Shown: positions 1 through 10,568 of the stretch, one piece after another | Position numbering within the stretch: position 1 is the stretch's first letter | Layout: each line of letters begins with the position of its first letter | Assembly (NCBI RefSeq): GCF_000002235.5 | Contig: NW_022145601.1 | Span: 3,407,563 to 3,471,562 of the forward strand | DNA from: Strongylocentrotus purpuratus | Lineage: Eukaryota > Echinodermata > Echinoidea > Camarodonta > Strongylocentrotidae | Length of the DNA: 64,000 bases | Reading direction: 5' to 3' | Translations under genes and position numbers: made by a program | The notes under the pieces: model-generated | The model's input: only the letters and a program-made list of their open reading frames with translations | Told to the model about the DNA's origin: nothing | The model's database searches: none

Positions 1-453
1 TTATGTTCCTTGTAGATGGCGGTGCAGACCTCCGGCACGAACGTGGATATGCTGTTGTGTGCCACCCGGAAGTCGTAAATTTTAAATCAAATACAAAGCA
101 ACACCAAGAATTTGTTATGGCAGAAATGAAGACACACACCTTGGGCACTTGGTGATTCGAGGGGTCACTCGGAGCAGGAGCTCGGCGAAGAGATTGGGGT
201 CCATTCGGATGTATCCGACATAGTCCCCCCGAGATTCACGCTCTAGCTCTTGGAACAACGTTTCGTACTGCCCGAAAAGCCTCCTCCTCTCGATCCATGG
301 ACGAACCCACCATCTCCTGCGTCGGCATCTCTGTTGCCTCTCTCTCTCCCGTATCAAGGCAAGTAAAACCACGTCGTGCTCATGCGCTGCCACTTGAAGG
401 TGTTCTTGCAGCATCAGAACCCGGAGTCTCTGCGGTGGAATGGGCGGCATCAT
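1..453 (-). pseudogene. PIF/Harbinger transposase fragment (5' part, interrupted)
   Basis: The minus-strand frame from 453 to about 128 encodes an Arg-rich N-terminus followed by RRWWVRPW and later YIRMDPNLFAELL and RVTPRITK, the usual start of HARBI1-like transposases, which cut and paste DNA. A possible splice donor follows ITK near 128. A second coding piece on the same strand at about 1-74 reads DFRVAHNSISTFVPEV, a later part of the same family. The roughly 30-40 residues expected between the two pieces are not found in the short gap, so this looks like an internally deleted copy. It runs off the left window edge, so the catalytic DDE region cannot be judged. Family assignment is from remembered motifs. 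Confidence 0.75.
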
Positions 454-903
454 GAGGAGGCAGCAGCAGCTGGGACTTCTAGAGAAAATGGGAATGTCGT
501 CCTATATACGACATACCCCGACTCACCAAGTTCTTCGTACGTGCACGCACTTACAACGTGCGAGTGAGTAAGGACACCGTACGTGAGCAGCACGTGTAAG
601 TACGGCCTCCGTAAGATAACGTGGCAACCGCACGGAGACCGTACGTTGTAAGCACGTAGTAAGCACGTTGTAAGCACGTACAACGCACTTACCACTTGCG
701 CAACGTACGATGCACGCAACCGCTCTAGGCCAGGCGTGGCGTGCGGGCCACGTACTTACACCGTGCGTGTGACGTGCTTTGCCGGTACTCCCTCCCTGCC
801 TTTGCCACTCCCTTCCTACGTTTTCAGAAAACGTGACGGCCGTGGCCTCCCCAAAAACCGTACGGACTAACAACACGCACGGTGGGATGTGACCAACGCT
901 TTA
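454..903. mobile_element. 5' non-coding end of the Harbinger element
   Basis: This stretch lies upstream of the transposase start on the minus strand. It is dense in CGTACG, ACGTAC and GCACGT words, unlike the AT-rich sequence that begins near 905. Open frames here are shadows of that composition. I read it as the sub-terminal region of the same element, but I could not fix its terminal inverted repeat or target duplication because the other end is outside the window. Confidence 0.5.
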
Positions 904-1472
904 CAGACATGTATAAAATTAATAAGTTAAAATAGTAATATTTACAGACAGATAAGAAAATTAAAAGAACTACTTATTAAAGATAATAATGATAATAACA
1001 TTAAACTGATGATAGAAATGATATTAAGTACAAGAAGAAAAAGAAGAAGGAGAAGAAGAAAAAGAGGAGAAGGAAGAAGAGGAAAATAATGATGAATTTG
1101 TAGAATTTCTATAACGTACGAAAACATAAGTATATACAACATGAAAAAGTATGAACCGACAGAAGAATAAAAATTTCAATCATATAACATGTCATTCACT
1201 TCTCTTCTCTGACTGTCAAGTATTAGGTATTCCTTTAATTTCCTCTTAAAATGATCATAGTTTCCTATTTCTTTTACACCATTGGGAAGGGAATTCCAAT
1301 GTTTTATGGCATTGCAATAAAACGAATTTCCAATACTACCTACTCTTTCTGGTAAGTTAAAGTTGAATCGTCTATTTCTTGTATTATAATCATGTACGTC
1401 AGTAACAAGATCGAAGTTGGATCGAATATAATGATTCGACCTAGTATGATATATTTTATGCACGTGATGCAA
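904..1472 (-). mobile_element. Non-LTR retrotransposon 3' fragment
   Basis: The minus-strand frame 1472-1176 encodes the C-terminal end of a non-LTR reverse transcriptase. It has HDYNTRNRRFNFNLP, then a Trp-Asn-Ser-Leu-Pro (WNSLP) segment and a final FKRKLKEYLI, a signature common to CR1/Jockey-group elements. The catalytic region is missing, so this is a 5'-truncated copy. The rest, down to about 904, is AT-rich 3' non-coding sequence with GAA runs near 1030-1090. Its upstream end coincides with the left edge of the first tandem unit. Confidence 0.65.
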
Positions 1473-1489
1473 TACACTTGAAAATAATT

Positions 1490-1701
1490 AAATGCCTATC
1501 CAGCTTCCGCAGAGCGAATGTGCACATTACGGCTTCCTCACTTCAGAGAGTGGGCGTGGCACACGGACCCCTGCGCTGCCGGTAGGTCTACGTATGTTGA
1601 CTACCATTTTCAAACGTGTAGGCATTGGTGTTGGACGAAAGACCTGACACCTGTTGCACTTGCGCGTCAATTACATTAGGCAAAAGAAAAGAAGAAAGAA
1701 A
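1490..1701 (+). promoter_or_regulatory. Conserved 5' flank of gene A (candidate promoter/5' UTR)
   Basis: About 200 bases directly before the first ATG are conserved in all three units (29101-29325 and 53302-53547). The block includes a GTGGGCGTGGC Sp/KLF-like box and a GTTGACTACCATTTTC segment. I see no clear TATA box. Start of transcription is not determined; the assignment rests on position and conservation only. Confidence 0.35.
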
Positions 1702-4700
1702 ATGGCTCCACTCGATAGAAACTTCGTTACACGGGTGACATTGGTGAGTAAACAGTAAGAAGTAACATGTAATTGTTTCTGAATTGTGAAGTGGTGATGT
1801 TTTGATTGTGTGAAGGATATCTCTTGGTGATGGTCGAACAGGCAAACAGCGTGATAATCATCTACTAGAGAGTGCGTATACAAAAGAAGAGTGCCTGACT
1901 TTGGTAGCTTCTAATTAAAGAGTTATAACTTATGTGACCTTGAATCTTATTTCATGTTAAAGGATGACTGATGCACTGTCTAATAATACCCTATTTTGAA
2001 TTATGCTCCCACGGACGCCTGAACAGCACGCTTTTCAAAAAGTATTGTTAAAATCTTCTTGTAACAAGTTTGGGCTGAAGCAATGAATTCGGGTCAAAAA
2101 TATGTGGGTTATCTCCTTCCACAAATAATTGATCACTTATTAATATTGACTATTAGGCAGTTAAAGATAAAAGATGTTACTATCAACATAAATTCCAGAA
2201 AATCCCTATTACAAACAAATATGTATGATATCTTCTTCGATATGATTACAATCTTGACTTCATTCGCATCCCTTGTTTCAAGTAACCCTTCTCACTGAGT
2301 GGTACAAAATAGATCAAATGTTTTTGGGACGCCATCTTCTTTATGAAAGTCTACTGTCAATTTCTCTAATACTTATCATCACATGTGTCTCTTTCTTGCA
2401 TTTGGGTTAAGTACCCTTTGAGTTTTTATTTGCTATTCGCTCCTCACGCGTGTGAAATGGCGCAGCGGACACGTAAGCAGAGAAAACCTAGACTGAGATA
2501 TCATGAAAGAAAACATTTATCCCAGGGATTGAAACAAGGTTCTGTAAAAGCGTAGATACATTGTGTCATTTTAAATAATGAAGCACTCATCGAAGCACGA
2601 GCCACAATTTAACCTTTACACGTATTTAAGACCAAAAAAGCACATGCATATTGCCTGACCCACATTCTCTCATTAGCCCAAACTTGGTACAAGGCGATTT
2701 TGGCCGCACTTTTAAAGACTCTAGTGCTCAGTCGCCCGTGACAGAAATATTATGAATAGGGTAACAAAAAACAAGTTACTCTTGATCATGAAATAAATTT
2801 TAAAGTCATACCGGTTATGAATGTTTAATTAGGAGATACCAAAAATTGGGACATTTTTTTGGATAAGCACTTTACATGTTGGAAATGTGAAATGGAGGGA
2901 AAACAATGAGAAAAGAAATTTAATGTCACTTTTTCATACTAGTTCATACAGTGCTCTGTCATTATGTATCAGTGTACGTATGGGAAATGACTTTGGGCAC
3001 CCATCATTATCTTTTATAAGTCAGCTTGAGCTCATATGATGAAAAGGGGGAAAGGAAGGGAAGGTAATACAAAGCACTCTGTAACAAATTCAAAATCAAG
3101 TGTGCTTATAGGCCAAGCAGATGTTAATCCTGTTGATTCTTCCCAAAGTCGTCATCCAGGTACTGAAGTAGTCTATCCGCATATGAAACCATTGAAGGGG
3201 TGTTTTTGATAGGCTATATGGGTGGGCATTACAAGGCATTGTCTTACCGTGGATCCTACCACAGGGTGAATAGAGGTAAACATTATTGGTAGATATCAAG
3301 GTTTTTCAGTTGTATAGTGGGCTTACACAATGTACATGTATATAATAGTTACCAAGCTTACAGTACATAAAAATTCATTTAATTGATATTTGAACCATTT
3401 GCATTTATTCCCCCCCCCCCCCCCCCTCTAATCCCCTTCACATACAGATCGGTGTGTTGATAGGCATATTTACGACTGATTCTACGAATGCTTGCAATGA
3501 TGATTTCACGACAGTGAGTATTTCTGTATATCAGACTATGGGGCAAAATAAGATGCTTGAGTAAACTTACAGATTGGTTGGAGACACCAGTCATATCAAT
3601 GGCGCGGGCTCAAGTCCCACCGTTGCCACCAGTATAAACTTATAATATTTTCTTTTCTCAACCTCTACTCTTATACTGCTAAAATCATCTTATAAACTCT
3701 TGCTCTACAGAAATAAACAGCTTAGTTTAATTAAAAGGAGACGAAAAAGAGACAGAAACATAAAAATGTTATAGTACAACAAAAAAGAATAACCTAGGGA
3801 GAAGAAAGAATCAATAGACAGTATGGCAGGATGATCGTGAGGTATCCCGAATATAAACAATAGAAATATTCTAAACAATAGAACCATGTGAAGTGAAATT
3901 GAATGAAAATGGTAGCATAAGAGGTGGAAATGGAAGAGAAGAAACAGGGTGTGGCAATAAGGGTGATGTGTAGGGAAGGGAATTGGAGGTCATGAGCTGA
4001 AATGTAAATAAGATGCAAATCACAGAGTTATGGAAAGTAACATTTCAAACCTCAAAAGAAAAATAAATATTAAATGCTTTTAAAAAAAGGCAACTGTAAC
4101 ACCCGCATGAATAATAATATAATTAACATGAAATCAATTACACCCTCCAATACATTTTTGAAACTCGATTTTGATTTATAATATCTCTCTTGTGGCATAG
4201 TCCTCGCTTTGTTTAGTATCATTAGAAAGTGGGCTTGATACCTCATGTGTTTTAATTTCACAGTCATTGAATGTGCATTACATCAACAACAAAAAAGCTG
4301 CTGTGTAGTGCACTGCATAACAATACTAATGCTTATCAGTGCATTTTGCAACTTTTCACTTTTGACCCTGCCCATTAGTCTGATCTACTGCTCATTCCAT
4401 GGCTGCAAAATCATAACAAATATGGACAAATTAACATACTTTGTGATGATAGTTAACAAAGCAATGACCATCTCATCACAAGAGAGATGTAATAAATACA
4501 TTTTGAGCTCCAAAACCTTCTTGAGGAGTTTATTTAGTGGGTGCTAGAAACAAGATTAAACCATAATGCTTAGAAATGAAGAGAGGAAAAAAAACAGACG
4601 CTAGCATAATTGCATGTAAATTACATTTCTATGTGAAGATAGTGTCTTGAGGATAGCAAGACAAATACACTGTAACTTTCTCTAATGTAAAATTAGATGT

Positions 4701-6245
4701 TTCACATTTTGATGGAGCCATTGTAAAGTATTATTTAGTTGATGCGAGTCTGGAATTGTGATTTGGGAATTTAAGTCTACAGCTGTCGGTTGCTGAGTGA
4801 AGATAACGAGCTTGTGTAACCAGGTGTATATGTGTTGAGGGTGTTAATTAATATTCAGGGCAATACTAAAGATAGGTTTTTTCATTACAGTGAGCATTAA
4901 ACAAAATCAGAGTAAACGAACTTTACCATATTAAACTTCTCTGAGTAAAATAACAAAAGTATATCTGTACATGCACCGTCCATATTGTGTTTATATTGTT
5001 TCATTTAATTTTTATAACATATTATGGTCATCTTCTTGTATCGTATATTAGATTAATGTGTTTGTATGATTTTATAAACCCAATGAGTTCTCTCATTGGC
5101 ATAGAGCTAGTTTTAACAAAGGGGACATCCATTTTTAGTACATAATATATTGAGATGTACAAGGATTATTCCAAGATATTGTAAAATATGATAATTCTAT
5201 GAAATATGATTGTAATTCTTCAACAGTGTCTTTACGATTGTCCGGCTGAAGTTGTGCAAAAACATTGCACATCAGAAAATGAAGTACATTGTCCTGTAAA
5301 TGGGAAATGCTGTCCAGGCTACTTTATGACGAAAAATAGGTATGATACTGTAAAGAGCCATACACTTCTTATACTAATTTCATTTTGTCTCAAAATGTTA
5401 CAGTACTTAAACCTTACCATTGGACACACCCCAATTAAATTCCACGCTCCAATAGCAGGATGTAAATAGTTCTTTAAAGTTCTGAAAATGTGCCCGTAGA
5501 TCCATCGTGCTTGGCAATCCCTATACTCTTTTTTTTACATTTAGATACTTCAAGATATGCCATTTTCAGCAAAGAAAAATATACTCCACACAACTGACCG
5601 AGTTTTCATATTTTTGAAATCAAACAGGAATAAATAAATAAATATATAAATTCATTTGTACAATGCTAGTTGTACAATGATAGAAGAAGCGATAAAAAAT
5701 GCAACTGATCTTTCCTTCTTTCCCCTTTTTCTTTTCTTCTTCCTCTTTATTTTCTTTCCCTCTCTCTCTCTCTCTCTCTTCTTTCCCTTTCCCTTCTTTT
5801 GCTTCTCTCTCTCTCTTTTTCTCTCTCCGTCTTTTGCTGAGGGGGAGGCAAGGGCCTTTCGCCCCCGATCCACACCTTGTTGGCGGGAAAAACTCCCCTA
5901 CCTTTCATCTTCCTCTCTTATTTTCTTATCTCAACTCTCCTCTTTCCCTTTCCTTCCCTATCCTCTCCCTCTTTTATGTTTGTGGGGGGGGGGGGGGGGC
6001 AAGGCCCTCGGCCCCGTCGATCCGCGCCTGCTTATCTCCACTATCCTAGGCGCTACAGACTTCTAACAAAATGTTCTATATGGATAGTCCGAGAGATATT
6101 CTTTCTTCTGTCACATGAAAGCACGGTCGTCAATATTCATGCATATCGCTCCAATACGATTGCAGTAATAGTAATTATTATTATTATTGTTATTGTTATT
6201 ATTATTATTATTATTATTATGATTATTATTATTATTATTATTATG

Positions 6246-6277
<32 letters not shown>

Positions 6278-6309
6278 GATTAATATTATGATTATTATTA
6301 CGATTATTA

Positions 6310-6363
<54 letters not shown>

Positions 6364-9300
6364 CATATTCGACTTTATCCTTATTCTACAAACTTCTCAG
6401 TTGCCAAGTCTGCCGCGATGTTCATTTCATGCCTGATGTGAATAACTGCTGTGAATGCCTACCGTGCGCAGAATGTGAGGGAACGAATAACACTATAGTG
6501 ACCCTTTGCAGCCATACCAACGATACGGTCTGTAGAATACCGGATGATCCACCATCCCATGCTCCTACTGATTGCCCATGGATAGAGTCTACTTCTACCC
6601 CTACTACACATGTTCCTACTACACAGGTTCCAACTACACATGGTCCAACTACAGATACTGAAGAATCCACAGTTGACACTCCAGGTAAGTCTATCTAGTA
6701 TGGCTAGAGCCTAGAGTGCCCTTGTCTGCAGTGCACATGTACGTCCAACTGCGCAATTCTTACTAAACAAAATATACAACCAACACAAAATACTTGTCTC
6801 TATTTTAGTGAGCTGTATCCATTCCAAAAACCAGTAAAATAGTGAGAATTGCCTAATGTTAGCACCTTTTATTCACAAGCCTTGAAATGCTATCTTTCGT
6901 TACAAAAATGACATCTGCGCCTTTTCTTGTAAAAGTGACATTGTTTGACAAGATTTTCGGCATAATGGGAATATAATCTAAAGTTCATCCATTTTAAGTG
7001 AAAAACATTCCTGTAGGATTCTACTTCATACTAATAATTCATGTTTGTGGGCGCATTAGTGAATATATGAACTGCAGGTTTAGTCACAATCGGATAATGA
7101 ACGAGGCTCAGGTAGCTTTGTGAAATGCAGTGGATATCTGAGTTTAATAATGTATGTACTTTTAAGCGTAATCAAGATAGTATGTATTGAATGTTATATT
7201 TTCACTTATAATTTCTATTCATTATCAATTTGAACTGAAATACTTCTTTAAAAATCTTTACTTCTATTTTTATTTTCTGTTCCTTGTCAATTTTGATCAA
7301 TGTATTGTACCCTAAGTAAATAAATTATGTAACATTTGTTTTTGGACTGGATTACAGTGATTGTTATCAATAAACTGAAATGAATATAATTCAAATATTG
7401 TGTGCATAGAAATTTTACTCAAAAGAAAAGGCCATTTTGTTCATAATTTGTTACATTTTCCATTCCAGGGGATCCACAGGAGAGTACATTTGAGGAGCCA
7501 TACAAAGATCGTTACTATGCGTTTATGGTCTTATTCATTTTCTCGCTTGTCGTGATTTTACTGCTCTGTATTTACATCTGCAAAAGAGGTAAGATTGTAA
7601 AGTGATTACGTGGTTAAAGGGCCCATGACATCGAAATACAAGTGTATTCCTGTTGGTGTGCAGTCCTGCATACATCTCATATTTTGATATGTTAACTTCT
7701 GTCTTTGTTTCATAGATTTTTAAATATTTTTTTAAATATTGGTTTTTCAAGCTTGCAAAGCTCCACCACCAAAAAACTCCAGATCTCATTCGCATTTTGA
7801 ATAAACATTTCAGAAGATAAGAACATGGTTTACTACTGCAGTTGACAAGTCTTGCCATTTATCATCGTCATCACCTTTATAGTTGATTGTAATAATACCT
7901 GTTTACATACCAGGATACATGTGCAGACTATAGATACTGCTATCTTTCACTCTTAACGAGTCTGCAAATATTGATCATAGATTATATGAAGCAGACTTTT
8001 TAATCATACCTATGGAACAGAAACTCCCAGCATTTCTGAGAAAAAGTTTCTGTTTTTAATTTGACTTCTTCAAAAAACATCTAAAAACATACCACTACAA
8101 TTTTTAATTTGTCCTTAGACTAAAAGATAATCCTTGTATCCCCCCTCTGGAAAATGTGCTGTACAAATATATTAATCATAATTAGTAGTAATACTATTAG
8201 TATTAGAAGTAGTAAAAGTAGTAGTAGTAGTAGTAGTATAGTAGCAGTAGCAGTAGTAGCAGTAGCAGTAGTAGTAGCAGTAGTAATAATAGTAGCAGTA
8301 TCAGCAGTAGTAGTAGTAGTTGTAGTAGTAGTAGTAGTAGCAGTAGCAGTAGTAATAATAATAGTAGTAGCAGTAGTAGTAATAATAGTAGCAGTCATGG
8401 GTGTCGATCCCGGGGGGGATGGGGGGGGGGGGGGATATATCCCCCCCCCAATATTTCAGGGGGGGGGGGGGGGTGGCCTGTACAATCATCCCCCCCAATA
8501 ATTCACCATAAAAAATATTTAAAAAATGAAGAGAAAAATTAATGATGAGAGTCCGATGAGAGTAGTTAATGGTTATTACTCGCAAGATGACCATCAATAT
8601 ACACATTTTGCTATCTCATTTTCATAATACATACATATATACGAAGTAAATGAGACAACCGTATATGAGACAAGAATAAATTGAATTCTCGCTCATACGG
8701 CTTCATCAGGAATTGATGAATTTATTCAATTTGTTCAATCAACAGCATCATAAAAATGCAGTGCGCCAAATGCAAAGACGCAGCATCAAAAGCAACGAGC
8801 TAAATGTTAAGCGCGAAGCACAAAAGTAGCAATCTGCAATGCACATCAGACAATCCTGGACAGTGTAAACATAGATGAACTCTGTGACGATTTCGTGATG
8901 AGATTGGAGAGAAGGAGAAAGATTTTCGGACATTAGTATGACTTATAAAATAGTTCACTAGTTGTTATGTTGTTTCCGTTCACCCTTTTTAAAATTCACG
9001 TCATTGTATCTTTATTTTAAATTTTTTCACTCATTTTATTTCCTGATATTTCCTAAAACATTTTTATTTTTTGGAGAAAGATTATTATGTCACAACTTAT
9101 TTGTGACACAACTTATTTTCAGTGGGGAAACTGAATTCAGACAAGGATTAATATAGAGAACAGTACAACGAATCGTCCTCTTTCTCTAATAATTTAGCGA
9201 ACAGGGCAAAGCTGTTAGGGGGGCAACTGAATTCAGACGTGGATTAAGAGTAATATTAAAAAATGAAACGTCAAAGTACACGATACAACTAATCGTCTTC

Positions 9301-10526
9301 TTTTACTAATAATTTAATGAAACGTGAAAGCTTCCGCGCTACGCGCGAAATGGGCGAAAATGAATACAGACAAGGATTAAGAGTGATAATTTATTGAAAC
9401 ATTAAAGCTTCCGCGCTTCGCGCGGTAGGGGGGAGACTGAATTCATGAAGGACACGATACAACAAATCGTCTTCTTTCTCTAATAATGTAATCAAATGTG
9501 AACGCTTCCGCGCTTCGCGCAGGAATGGGCAAAAATGAATTCAGACAAGGATTAAGAGTCGAGAATGGTACATCGAATCGTCTTCTTTCTTTAATAATCT
9601 AATGAAACGTCAGAGCTTCCGCGCTACGCGCGGGGAAGGGGAACTTGATTCAAACAAGGATTAAGAGTCGAGAATGGTACATCGAATCGTCTTCTTTCTT
9701 TAATAATCTAATGAAACGTCAGAGCTTCCGCGCTACGCGTGGGGAAGGGGAACTTGATTCAAACAAGGATTAAGAGTCGAGAATGGTACATCGAATCGTC
9801 TTCTTTCTTTAATAATCTAATGAAACGTCAGAGCTTCCGCGCTACGCGCGGGGAAGGGGAACTTGATTCAAACAAGGATTAAGAGTCGAGAATGGTACAT
9901 AGAATCGTCTTCTTTCTTTAATAATCTAATGAAACGTCAGAGCTTCCGCGCTACGCGCGGGGGAAGGGGAACTTGATTCAAACAAGGATTAAGAGTCGAG
10001 AATGGTACATAGAATCGTCTTCTTTCTTTAAAAATCTAATGAAACGTCAGAGCTACCGCGCTACGCGCGGAGGAAGGGGAATTTGATTCAAACAAGGATT
10101 AAGAGTCGAGGACGGTCCAACAAATCGTCTTCTTTCTCTAATAATTTAGTGAAACGTCAAAGCTTCCGCGCTTTGCGCGGGGGGGGGGGGGGGGGGACTC
10201 CCCCTCCCTGCACCGAACCCCCTAGGAACCGCGCTTCGCGTGCTCACTACCGCCCCCCTAAATTTAAATCCTGGCTACGCGCTTGGGAGGGGTCCAACTT
10301 GCCACACGCTTCTACCACTTTGGTTGCTTTGATCCATTGCCGAAAATATTTTGGCACCTATCACCCCCCCCCCCACCCACGGATACAAATCGACACCCTT
10401 GGTAGCAGTAGCAGCAGTAGTACTAGCAGTATCAGTAGTAGTAGTAGTAGTAGTAGTAGAAGTAGTAGCAGTAGCAGTAGCAGCAGCAGTAGTAGTAGTA
10501 GTAGTAGTAGTAGTAGCAGTAGCAGC

Positions 10527-10568
<42 letters not shown>

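Noticed and set aside
450..876. Minus-strand frames of 89 and 117 codons
   Set aside because: Created by the CGTACG-rich sub-terminal repeat of the Harbinger element; no protein motif.
2083..2298. 71-codon frame in intron 1 of gene A
   Set aside because: Not kept in units 2 and 3, where an indel and the shared MITE interrupt it.
4245..4547. 100-codon frame preserved almost unchanged in unit 2 (32080-32382)
   Set aside because: The two units are near identical across the whole intron here, so an open frame is expected to survive. Unit 3 has lost the region, there is no recognisable domain, and it lies inside an intron of genes A and B.
5656..6066. Overlapping frames of 116-136 codons in the pyrimidine tract
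   Set aside because: Low-complexity Ser/Leu/Phe/Pro translation; the paralogous tract at 56867-57119 gives different lengths and frames.
9115..10190. CRISPR-like repeated array
   Set aside because: Units are directly adjacent with no unique spacers, the period is 110 bases and the genome is eukaryotic.
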